From contig CBDFAX010000031.1 in the NCBI GenBank assembly GCA_965245735.1, forward strand, positions 1 through 21,508: a stretch of 21,508 bases of DNA, read 5' to 3'. Shown one piece after another: positions 7,032 through 13,887 of the stretch. Every line of letters begins with the position of its first letter. The stretch's first letter is position 1. Source of the stretch: Abiotrophia sp965245735 (lineage in GTDB: Bacteria; Bacillota; Bacilli; Lactobacillales; Aerococcaceae). A model generated the notes under the pieces. The model searched no databases. It saw only the letters and a list, made by a program, of their open reading frames with translations, and was not told where the DNA came from. Both the position numbers and the translations under genes were made by a program.

Positions 7032-7388
7032 TCAATAAAGTTGTAAAATATGCGTAAGTCCTATTTGATCTAATATCAAAACTGACATGATGACAGCAAT
7101 CAACAAATGCCCCGTTAACAGCATCCCTTCGGCGGGCATAATCACATCCAGATTTTCCTTAATTCCATTCTCACGCCGTCTAACTTTTGCTACCCATATT
7201 ATCAAAAGGCCACTAATTACGGTACAAATCGGCTCCAAAAACAGCATATAGCGAGGCCCCACTGAATCAATCCCCTTAAAACCGAAGTGGGTAATGACTG
7301 TTTCAGGTGCGACAAAGACAAAACATATAGTAGTAAAGACAAATTGTATGGCCACAATAATCCAGATTATCTTTCTGAATGACTTCAT
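7032..7388 (-). CDS. DUF1648-like mini membrane protein
   Basis: The 118-residue protein has three hydrophobic segments and a stretch (ITHFGFKGIDSVGPRYMLFL) that resembles the DUF1648 core, in which a P-HF motif is followed by a glycine-rich loop and a membrane helix. DUF1648 is the N-terminal part of SdpI-like proteins, some of which give immunity to the SdpC toxin. This protein is too short to include the full SdpI fold. The frame offers GTG, ATG and ATG starts within 10 bases. I take the ATG at 7388 because AGGTG then lies 6 nt upstream, as in its paralogue. It is separated by 37 bases from the downstream paralogue and by 75 bases from the upstream gene. Confidence 0.65.
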   Translation of the reverse strand: MKSFRKIIWIIVAIQFVFTTICFVFVAPETVITHFGFKGIDSVGPRYMLFLEPICTVISGLLIIWVAKVRRRENGIKENLDVIMPAEGMLLTGHLLIAVIMSVLILDQIGLTHILQLY

Positions 7389-7463
7389 TATCATCACCTA
7401 CTCAAGTATGCTAGTAGCCAACAAGGTTATTTTAATTCTAAGTTTTTCCACTCAACCTTATTT

Positions 7464-7784
7464 TTAGTCTCCAAAATAGGCTTTTAATAATTCGACTTGT
7501 TCTTTAGTTAGCATTTCTTCCCCGCTTACCATTTTATTGAGGGCATGAAGAGGAAGGCCAGAATTATGACTCAACCTCTCCATGTACTCACTATCTTTAC
7601 TTTGCAATTTGATACGTATTAATTCTGCATAGTAGGCATTTGTAACCTTAAGAACAGTGCCTTCATCCTGTACATTGATGGTATCACTCAATAAATCAAA
7701 AACTGTCTGCAAATTCGTTAAACTAGCCAAATTTCGAATGATCTGCTTAATTTGGCGCAAGATATAGTCATTTTCAACAAACAT
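7464..7784 (-). CDS. DUF6483-like small soluble protein
   Basis: The 106-residue protein starts MFVENDYILRQIKQIIRNLA, which resembles the start I recall for DUF6483 proteins of Firmicutes (unknown function). The rest is helical and charged, with no membrane segment. The residues GLPLHALNKMVSGEEMLTKEQVELL at the end suggest a small helical bundle. The ATG at 7784 has GGGAGG 7 nt upstream, so the longer GTG version (7799) is rejected. A promoter lies about 75 bases upstream, and the two DUF1648-like genes follow without a terminator, so the three probably form one transcript. Confidence 0.6.
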   Translation of the reverse strand: MFVENDYILRQIKQIIRNLASLTNLQTVFDLLSDTINVQDEGTVLKVTNAYYAELIRIKLQSKDSEYMERLSHNSGLPLHALNKMVSGEEMLTKEQVELLKAYFGD

Positions 7785-7859
7785 AAGGATACCTCCCACT
7801 CTATTTCTAGGCTTAAAATTGATGGTATCTGGCTACAACAATACCCATCCTATAACCTT

Positions 7860-7888
7860 ATTATAGTCCTTTGAAAAGGCTTTTACAA
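7860..7888 (-). promoter_or_regulatory. Promoter of the three-gene DUF6483/DUF1648-like operon
   Basis: On the minus strand TTGTAA (7883-7888), 17-bp spacer, TATAAT (7860-7865). It lies between the terminator of the liv operon and the start codon at 7784. Confidence 0.7.
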
Positions 7889-7945
7889 TAGTAGGCAGTC
7901 CCCATTTTGTGCGCTTTGCTTAACTATTTTTCTTCTATACAAAGC

Positions 7946-7972
7946 AAAAGAGGCTAAGAAATTCTTAGCCTC
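7946..7972 (-). terminator. Intrinsic terminator of the liv operon
   Basis: On the minus strand GAGGCTAAGAA pairs with TTCTTAGCCTC (one unpaired base between the arms, so the top opens into a loop), followed by TTTTGC. It lies 12 bases after the CBS-ACT stop codon. Confidence 0.85.
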
Positions 7973-7984
7973 CATCTATTAAGT

Positions 7985-8629
7985 TTATTCCGGCTTCACG
8001 AAGACACCAGACACTTTGTAGCCTTTTTCTTGGAAGACGCGCGCGACTTCCTCAGAATCTTGAGTATCCACGTGAACCACCACATTGGTTTTTTCATCCA
8101 AGTGGTAGACGTTCATTTGGGTGATACTCCAGTTGTGCTTAGCGGTGGTCTCACCGATGTCCTCTAGAATACCTGCCTTGTCATCGACTACTTCTACCAC
8201 GAAACGAGTCCCTGGGGTGTAGTAGCCATTGATGTCAATGAAGGCTTCAAAAATGTCCTTGTCGGTGATAATCCCCACTAATTGGGCGTGGTCCATGACA
8301 ACCAGGACGCCGACGTCCATATTGCGCATCTCAGAAGCAGCTTGCTCTAAGAGGGCATCTGGACTAGTGGTAATGACGCGGCGAATCATAATGTCTGCCG
8401 CAGTCGTCTTGTTGAGCAAGTAGTTGAGTTCATGCACGCTCAGGCTGGTCGCGGTAGAAGGTGAGTTCTTGGCAATGACAGACTCTGTTAAGAGCCCTAC
8501 CAATTGGCCTTTGACTACGACTGGCAAACGGTGAATGTCGTGTTGGCGCATCAAGTCCAGCGCCTTAATGACAGTGGTATCTGGCGTGATGGTCACCAAG
8601 TCGGTTGACATATAGTTTTTAACGTACAT
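7985..8629 (-). CDS. CBS-ACT domain protein (AcuB-like), last gene of the liv operon
   Basis: The 214-residue cytoplasmic protein has two CBS motifs (about residues 7-60 and 78-133; MSTDLVTI and MIRRVITTSP are the characteristic starts) and a C-terminal ACT domain (about residues 141-214; RFVVEVVDDKAGILEDIGE). CBS pairs bind adenine nucleotides and ACT domains often bind amino acids. A sensor of energy and branched-chain amino acid status is therefore a reasonable inference, but the partner is unknown. It is commonly annotated as AcuB, though no acetoin genes are present here. AGGAGG, 8 nt before the ATG, is embedded in the end of livF, and only 4 bases separate the genes, so co-expression with the importer is likely. 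Confidence 0.85.
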   Translation of the reverse strand: MYVKNYMSTDLVTITPDTTVIKALDLMRQHDIHRLPVVVKGQLVGLLTESVIAKNSPSTATSLSVHELNYLLNKTTAADIMIRRVITTSPDALLEQAASEMRNMDVGVLVVMDHAQLVGIITDKDIFEAFIDINGYYTPGTRFVVEVVDDKAGILEDIGETTAKHNWSITQMNVYHLDEKTNVVVHVDTQDSEEVARVFQEKGYKVSGVFVKPE

Positions 8630-8633
8630 TTGC

Positions 8634-9338
8634 TTAACCTCCTAAGTATGCTTTTTGGACGGCGTCGCTCTCGAGGAGCTCTTGGCCGGTCCCGCTCAGA
8701 ACGATCTTACCGGTTTCCAAGACGTAACCCCGACTCGCAATCGACAGGGCCATCTTGGCATTTTGTTCAATCAAGAGGACGGTGGTCCCTTGAGCTTGAA
8801 TCTGTTGAATAATGTTGAAGATTTCTTGGATGAAGATTGGCGCCAAGCCCATGGATGGCTCATCCAGTAAAAGTAGCTTAGGCTTGGACATGAGGGCCCG
8901 CCCCATAGCTAACATCTGTTGCTCCCCACCTGATAAGGTGGAAGCATCTTGCTTCTGACGCTCGCCCAAGACTGGGAAGCGGTCATAAACTGCTTGAATA
9001 TCTTCTTCGATATTAGCGCGGTCCTTGCGCAAGAAGGCACCCATTTCCAAGTTTTCGCGGACAGACAGGCCTTTGAAGACGTGACGGCCTTCAGGTACGT
9101 GGGAAATCCCTAACTGAACAATCTTCTGCGCGTTGGTTTTGGTAATGTTCTGGCCTTCATAGGTCAGAGTCCCGGAAGCGGGCTTAATTAAACCAGAAAT
9201 TGTCCGCAGGATGGTCGATTTACCGGCCCCGTTGGCCCCAATCAGGGAGACAATCTCCCCTTGGTTAACTTCGAAGTTAACGCCACGGACTGCATTAATC
9301 ATGCCGTAGTTGACGGCTAAGTTCTCAACACGTAACAT
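8634..9338 (-). CDS. livF: Branched-chain amino acid ABC transporter ATPase LivF
   Basis: This is one of the two ATPases that energise branched-chain amino acid import. The 234-residue protein has Walker A GANGAGKST (residues 34-42), signature LSGGEQQMLAMGRAL, Walker B LLLLDEPSMGLAP and the switch region VLLIEQNAKMAL. The LIEQN form and the short length are typical of LivF. It begins in a TAATG overlap with livG, which favours translational coupling. No key residue is missing. Substrate range (Leu/Ile/Val or another amide or amino acid) depends on LivK and is inferred from family. Confidence 0.93.
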   Translation of the reverse strand: MLRVENLAVNYGMINAVRGVNFEVNQGEIVSLIGANGAGKSTILRTISGLIKPASGTLTYEGQNITKTNAQKIVQLGISHVPEGRHVFKGLSVRENLEMGAFLRKDRANIEEDIQAVYDRFPVLGERQKQDASTLSGGEQQMLAMGRALMSKPKLLLLDEPSMGLAPIFIQEIFNIIQQIQAQGTTVLLIEQNAKMALSIASRGYVLETGKIVLSGTGQELLESDAVQKAYLGG

Positions 9339-10114
9339 TAGGCGTCACCTCCTAGGTAGGCCCGGATAACATCTGGGTTCTGACGAATTTCTTCTGGTGT
9401 GCCTTGGGCCAAGAGTCGGCCGTATTCCAAGACATAGATGCGTTGGCAGATTTCCATAACCAAGGCCATATCGTGTTCGATCAAGACGATGGTTAAGCCA
9501 AATTGTTGGCGAATCTGTTCGATTAAGGCGGTTAACTCAGCGGTTTCCGCTGGGTTCATGCCGGCTGCTGGTTCGTCTAAGAAGAGGATCTTAGGTTCAG
9601 TTGCCAGGGCCCGGACGATTTCCAGACGGCGTTGTTGACCGTAGGCCAAGTTCTTAGCCTTGTCTTGAGCGTATTGGGCTAGGTCGAAGATTTCCAAGAG
9701 TTCTAAGGCCTTGGCCTTCATCTTAGCCTCTGTCTCATAGTAGGCCTTGGTCCGGAAAATGCTGGACCAGATGGCATCATGATTGTGCCCGTGCATGGCT
9801 ACCATGACGTTCTCCAAGACGCTTTGGTCTTTGAAGAGGCGGATATTTTGGAAGGTCCGCGCCAAGCCTAGTTGGTTAATCTTATAAGGTGCCATGCCGT
9901 TCAAGGTTTTGACCCCATCAGCAGTGGATAAGGTGACAGTCCCTTCTGTTGGCTCGTAGACGCCTGTTAAGAGGTTGAAGAAGGTGGTCTTGCCGGCCCC
10001 GTTAGGACCGATAAGGCCTACCAGTTCTTGCTCTTCTAACTTGAGGGAGACGTTGGACACGGCTGCCAAACCGCCAAAGTTTTTAGTAAGTTGATTGACT
10101 TCTAGTAAGGCCAT
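9338..10114 (-). CDS. livG: Branched-chain amino acid ABC transporter ATPase LivG
   Basis: This is the second ATPase of the importer, 258 residues. Walker A is GPNGAGKTT (residues 36-44), the signature is the LivG-type LAYGQQRRLEIVRAL, and Walker B is ILFLDEPAAGMNP, with LIEHDMALVMEI as the switch region. It is longer than LivF, as is normal for the LivG branch. It overlaps livM and livF by single-base TAATG junctions, showing a tightly coupled operon. Confidence 0.93.
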   Translation of the reverse strand: MALLEVNQLTKNFGGLAAVSNVSLKLEEQELVGLIGPNGAGKTTFFNLLTGVYEPTEGTVTLSTADGVKTLNGMAPYKINQLGLARTFQNIRLFKDQSVLENVMVAMHGHNHDAIWSSIFRTKAYYETEAKMKAKALELLEIFDLAQYAQDKAKNLAYGQQRRLEIVRALATEPKILFLDEPAAGMNPAETAELTALIEQIRQQFGLTIVLIEHDMALVMEICQRIYVLEYGRLLAQGTPEEIRQNPDVIRAYLGGDA

Positions 10115-11073
10115 TAGACTGCTCCTTTCTTCGCTTTATTCTTGGTTAAGAGGGAGCCTAGACGTAATTCCCAGGTTCCTAGGAGACCACCCGGTCTGAA
10201 GATCATGATTAGGATGAGGGCGATGGCATAGATGACCATACGAAGCTGCCCATAAGGTTGTAAGAGGGTGTTGAGAATCCCTAAGACCACGGCTGCCACG
10301 AAGGAACCGGTGAAACTCCCAATCCCGCCGAATACGACGATAATGAGGACATCAATGGATTTGTTGAAGGTGAAGTCCCCTGGGGTGACAACCCCGATGT
10401 TACCAGCATAGAGGGCACCACCGATAGCGGCAGTAATGGCACCTAAGACGAAGGCAATCACCTTGTACTTAGTCACGTTAACCCCCATCGACTCTGCGGC
10501 AATCTCATCTTGCTCGATGGCATAGGTTGCCCGGCCCGCACTGGAGTAGAAGTAATTGAGGATGACGATGGTAGTCACTACCATGAAGAAGTAAACCAAT
10601 GGCCAGGTCGCCACTTTAGGAATGGCGTTAATCCCTTGAGGCCCGTTGGTTAGGGTCTTGTAGTTGGTGATGACGACCCGGATGATTTCAGAAACACCCA
10701 GTGTGGCGATGGCCAAATAGTCCCCGCGTAGGCGCAAGGTTGGAATCCCGACTAAGACAGCCAAGACAGCAGCCACAACCGCACCGACTAGCATCCCAGT
10801 CCAGAGACCCCCTAGGTCCGCATGTCGCGTAGCGAAGATGGCACCTGAGTAGGCCCCCACGGCGATAAAGGCCGCATGCCCCAGCGAGAACTGGCCGGCT
10901 ACCCCTAAGACCAGGTTGAGCCCGATGGCATAGATGACATCAATCATAATTTTGATTAAGGTGATTTGGTAGTAGGAATCGATTAAGTTAGTCGACGTTA
11001 AGAGCCACAAGAGGCCATAACCCAAGAGGGCTGCCGTCAACCAAACGAAGTTGCGTTGATGGAATCGTTGCAT
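10114..11073 (-). CDS. livM: Branched-chain amino acid ABC transporter permease LivM
   Basis: This is one of the two membrane subunits of the importer, 319 residues with about 8-10 hydrophobic segments. The LivM hallmarks are present: AIGLNLVLGVAGQFSLGHAAF near residue 60, the LRGDYLAIATLGVSEI segment in the middle, and a cytoplasmic loop SMGVNVTKYKVIAF that contacts the ATPase. The FRPGGLLGTWE ending is also typical. AGGTGA lies 6-7 nt before the ATG. It starts 10 bases after livH and overlaps livG by one base. Confidence 0.93.
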   Translation of the reverse strand: MQRFHQRNFVWLTAALLGYGLLWLLTSTNLIDSYYQITLIKIMIDVIYAIGLNLVLGVAGQFSLGHAAFIAVGAYSGAIFATRHADLGGLWTGMLVGAVVAAVLAVLVGIPTLRLRGDYLAIATLGVSEIIRVVITNYKTLTNGPQGINAIPKVATWPLVYFFMVVTTIVILNYFYSSAGRATYAIEQDEIAAESMGVNVTKYKVIAFVLGAITAAIGGALYAGNIGVVTPGDFTFNKSIDVLIIVVFGGIGSFTGSFVAAVVLGILNTLLQPYGQLRMVIYAIALILIMIFRPGGLLGTWELRLGSLLTKNKAKKGAV

Positions 11074-11083
11074 GTGGCTTCAC

Positions 11084-11968
11084 CTACACTTTCTCTTTGA
11101 CGTTCTTACCGAAGAGACCTGCCGGCAAGACGAGCAAGATAACAATTAAGAGGGCATATACGGCCGCATCCTTGAAGGCTGAACCCCCGAAGGCAGAGAC
11201 GAAGGTCTCCAAGAGACCGATTAGGTAACCCCCGACCATGGCACCCGGAATGGAGCCAATCCCACCGACAACGGCAGCAACGAAGGCCTTAAGCCCTGGC
11301 GTCAGACCCATGGTGGCAGACATTTGGTTGGAGTAGAGTCCGTAGAGGACGCCGGCTACCCCTGCTAGGGCAGACCCTAGCGCAAAGGTAAAGGAAATCA
11401 CCGCGTCAACGTTAATCCCCATGAGTTGAGCTGCTTCTTCATCGACTGCTACCGCCCGCATGGCTTTCCCCATCTTGGTGTACTTAACAATAAATTGCAG
11501 AGCTACCATTAAGAGGACAGTAGTCACGAAGATTAAGATTTGCTTGGAGTTAATGACCGCACCCATGACTTTGAAGGTGGTGGTCGTAAAGCTAGTTGGG
11601 TAGGCCTTAACTTCTGGACCGAAGAAATAAATCATGGCATTTTCTAAGAGGTAGGAGACCCCAATCGCAGTGATAAGGGCGGCAACCCGGGTAGATTTAC
11701 GCAGGGGCTTGTAGGCCACCCGTTCAATGGTCACCCCTAAGACGGAGGTGAAGACCATGGTTAAAGCTAAGGATAAGTAGAAGTCCATGCCCTGGACATT
11801 AACCAGATAGAAACCGAAGAAGGCCCCCATCATGAGGATGTCCCCGTGGGCGAAGTTAATCAAGCGGATGGTCCCATAGACCATGGTATAACCCAAGGCG
11901 ATCAAGGCGTAGATACTCCCCGTCGACAAGCCGTTAAAAAGTTGTTGTAAGAACCACTGGAGGTTCAT
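11084..11968 (-). CDS. livH: Branched-chain amino acid ABC transporter permease LivH
   Basis: This is the partner permease of LivM, 294 residues from the preferred start. Typical LivH features are the N-terminal QQLFNGLSTGSIYALIALGYTMVYG segment, the RLINFAHGDILMMGAFFGF motif and a C-terminal LVLPAGLFGK. Two in-frame ATGs lie close together. The one at 11968 is chosen because GGAG is 9 nt upstream, whereas the first ATG (11974) would have only 3 nt. A strong hairpin separates livK from livH, so livH and the genes behind it are probably made at lower levels than the binding protein. Confidence 0.92.
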   Translation of the reverse strand: MNLQWFLQQLFNGLSTGSIYALIALGYTMVYGTIRLINFAHGDILMMGAFFGFYLVNVQGMDFYLSLALTMVFTSVLGVTIERVAYKPLRKSTRVAALITAIGVSYLLENAMIYFFGPEVKAYPTSFTTTTFKVMGAVINSKQILIFVTTVLLMVALQFIVKYTKMGKAMRAVAVDEEAAQLMGINVDAVISFTFALGSALAGVAGVLYGLYSNQMSATMGLTPGLKAFVAAVVGGIGSIPGAMVGGYLIGLLETFVSAFGGSAFKDAAVYALLIVILLVLPAGLFGKNVKEKV

Positions 11969-12048
11969 AGGCATAAGCTCCTTTCTATGTATGATGGCTA
12001 CAAATTAAGTATAGCAGTCCTAAGGCTGAGGCGCCATACTTCCTCATG

Positions 12049-12096
12049 AAAAAGGTCGTATTGTGCTATGACTGGATGTCCAAGCAACAATACGAC
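12049..12096 (-). terminator. Intercistronic attenuator hairpin between livK and livH
   Basis: On the minus strand GTCGTATTG pairs with CAATACGAC. After a bulged T, TGCT pairs with AGCA, and the stem is followed by CTTTTTC. The structure lies 27 bases after the livK stop. Because livH has no promoter of its own that I can see, this is better read as a partial terminator and 3'-end stabiliser than as the end of the operon. That arrangement is common behind binding-protein genes. Confidence 0.75.
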
Positions 12097-12122
12097 ACTA
12101 GCATGAAGGAGTCTGCTGTCGA

Positions 12123-13277
12123 TTACTCAGCTGACACGTTCACAGCTTCGGTAACTTCACCTTTTTCGAAGTGGAGCATTACCGCTGTCTTCACTGGGTT
12201 GTGTTTTTCGTCAAATGAGAAGGTCCCGGTTACCCCTTTGAAGTCTTTGATCTTAGCCAAGGCTTTGTTAACTTCTTGTGGGTCAGTTGAGCCTGCATCC
12301 TTGATAGCTTGCAAGAGCACGTTAGTCGCATCGTAAGCGAGAGCTGCAAAAGTATCTGGCTTCTTGCCGTATTCTTTTTCATAGGCTTCTACGAATTTCT
12401 TAACTGCTGGGTCTTCACTCTTGTCAGAGTAGTGAGAAGTATAGAAGACGTTGTTAAGGTTGTCTTTACCTGCTAATTCAACCAAGGTGTCGTTAGCAAA
12501 ACCGTCACCACCGACGATTGGCTTGTCGATCCCGAGTTCACGCGCTTGCTTGATGATCAAACCAGCTTCAGTATAGTAACCTGGTACGTAGAGGGCGTCG
12601 AAGTCTTGAGTAGAGATGTTAGTCAAGACAGTTAAGAAGTCAGTATCGTTAGTTTGGTAAGATTCTTTGGCTACGATGGTCCCGCCTTTAGCTTCAAATT
12701 GCTTAACGAAGCTATCAGCCAAACCTTGTGAGTAGTCGTTCGCTTGGTCAACCAAGAGAACCACTTTCTTGTAACCTTGAGTATCCGCTAAGTAGTTAGC
12801 AGCGGCCACCCCTTGGAAGGAATCTTCGAAGCAGACACGGTAGATGTAGTCGTAGACTTTGCCTGCAGAGTCGAGGGTAATCCCGTTACCAGTTGCAGCA
12901 GGGAAGATAGCTGGTGTTTTGCCGTCGTTAGCGACTGGAATTTCTGCTAAGGCATCCCCGGTAGTTGCAGGACCTACAATCCCTGCCACGCCGGCAGCGA
13001 CTAATTTGGTTGCAGCCGCAGCGGCTTCTGTCTTATCAGACTTGTTGTCTTCGACTTGCGCTTCAACTTTCTTGCCGTTAACGCCGCCGTGTTCTTCATT
13101 GTATTGCTTAACAGCTAATTTCAAACCACTAGCCATTGGCGTCCCGTAAGCAGCCGCCGCCCCTGAGAGCTCGAAGTTACCGCCGACTTTAACGGTGTCT
13201 TGGGCTGAGACAGTTGCTAATGGGGATGCGAGCAAGAGACCCGCGAAGAGTGCTGTTCCTAACTTTTTAAAATTCAT
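12123..13277 (-). CDS. livK: Branched-chain amino acid ABC transporter substrate-binding protein LivK
   Basis: This is the extracellular receptor of the importer, 384 residues, of the periplasmic-binding type I (Leu/Ile/Val-binding) family. Segments typical of the family are VKVGGNFELSGAAAAYG at the start of the mature protein, the GPATTGDALAEIPVAN stretch, and GDGFANDTL in the second lobe. The signal peptide ends in ATVSA, with likely cleavage after residue 25, and has no lipobox cysteine, so lipid anchoring is not predicted. AGGAGG lies 6 nt before the ATG. It is the first gene of the liv operon, behind a sigma-A-type promoter and ahead of an attenuator hairpin. The precise amino acid bound cannot be read from the sequence. 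Confidence 0.92.
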   Translation of the reverse strand: MNFKKLGTALFAGLLLASPLATVSAQDTVKVGGNFELSGAAAAYGTPMASGLKLAVKQYNEEHGGVNGKKVEAQVEDNKSDKTEAAAAATKLVAAGVAGIVGPATTGDALAEIPVANDGKTPAIFPAATGNGITLDSAGKVYDYIYRVCFEDSFQGVAAANYLADTQGYKKVVLLVDQANDYSQGLADSFVKQFEAKGGTIVAKESYQTNDTDFLTVLTNISTQDFDALYVPGYYTEAGLIIKQARELGIDKPIVGGDGFANDTLVELAGKDNLNNVFYTSHYSDKSEDPAVKKFVEAYEKEYGKKPDTFAALAYDATNVLLQAIKDAGSTDPQEVNKALAKIKDFKGVTGTFSFDEKHNPVKTAVMLHFEKGEVTEAVNVSAE

Positions 13278-13322
13278 AGTGTACCTCCTAAAATATGGTT
13301 CCTAAATCATGATGATGAGAAA

Positions 13323-13351
13323 AGTATACACTACTCCGGCTCATTTTACAA
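13323..13351 (-). promoter_or_regulatory. Promoter of the liv operon
   Basis: On the minus strand TTGTAA (13346-13351), 17-bp spacer, TATACT (13323-13328), about 45 bases before the livK start codon. I see no good CodY-like site beside it. Confidence 0.7.
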
Positions 13352-13444
13352 TGCTTTTATTAAAGTTTTTTAATCTTTTGCTCATTTTCTTGTCTAGGCC
13401 TTATGTGGCGCGGAATCGGTGCCGTTTTGGGGGGCTGGCTGTGA

Positions 13445-13730
13445 GGGCGATTTCTGGATTTCGGCCTGTTTTGGGTGGGTTGTTGGGGAGCTAGTGGTTC
13501 ACTCGACGGAGTGGACCACTGGCTCGACGATTTTCCTAGGTTTCGGCCCGTTTTCGACGGGCTTCTGGGAGCTAGTGGTCCACTCTTTAAAGTGGACCAC
13601 TGGCGCGGAGCTTTTCCTAGCTTTTGCCCTGTTTCCGGCGTTTTCCTGGGAGCTAGTGGTCCACTCTCCAAAGTGGACCACTGGCTCGGGACTTTTCCTG
13701 GCTTTTGCCCTGTTTCCGGCGGTTCCTTAG
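13445..13730 (+). repeat. 81-bp palindromic repeat array A (three units plus a degenerate tail)
   Basis: Three full units begin at 13488, 13569 and 13650, each exactly 81 bp. Each unit starts with a 38-bp palindrome: GAGCTAGTGGTCCACT, a 6-base loop of the type CTYYAA, then AGTGGACCACTGGCTC. A 43-bp tail follows with a conserved TTTTCCTRG then TTTYGSCCYGTTT. A degenerate tail of a fourth unit precedes the first one (13445-13487). The first unit has loop CGACGG and TTCACT in the left arm, a change that keeps a G-U pair. The array lies between the scrB terminator and the liv promoter. I see no gene in it. The strand given is arbitrary. Confidence 0.92.
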
Positions 13731-13792
13731 AGAGTTTGCTGGCTATTGAGGCGACTTATTTGAGAGGATTTGCCGGCTAGCTTACTTGGTTC

Positions 13793-13823
13793 CCCTATTT
13801 ATCTATTACATAGATAAATAGGG
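13793..13823. repeat. Perfect 13-bp inverted repeat
   Basis: CCCTATTTATCTA and TAGATAAATAGGG are separated by TTACA. There is no T-run on either side, so it is not an ordinary terminator. It lies between repeat array A and the scrB terminator. It could be a second RNA hairpin behind scrB, a protein-binding palindrome, or the end of a decayed element. Confidence 0.7.
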
Positions 13824-13858
13824 TACGAGTTAGCAAAATTACGTGTCCAAAACTAAAC

Positions 13859-13883
13859 AAAAAAGGGGCTGGTGCCCCTTTTT
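13859..13883 (-). terminator. Intrinsic terminator of scrB
   Basis: GGGGC pairs with GCCCC around a 4-base loop, flanked by A and T runs that also pair. It lies just after the scrB stop codon and could work in both directions. Confidence 0.9.
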
Positions 13884-13887
13884 CTTC

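Noticed and set aside
13360..13681. Open reading frames on both strands with 27-residue repeats (for example QWSTLKSGPLAP)
   Set aside because: They arise because the repeat unit is 81 bp, a multiple of three, so any stop-free frame stays open. There is no ribosome binding site, and several frames on both strands are open at once.
13445..13730. CRISPR array
   Set aside because: The sequences between palindromes are conserved and not unique spacers, the period is 81 bp, and no cas gene is nearby.
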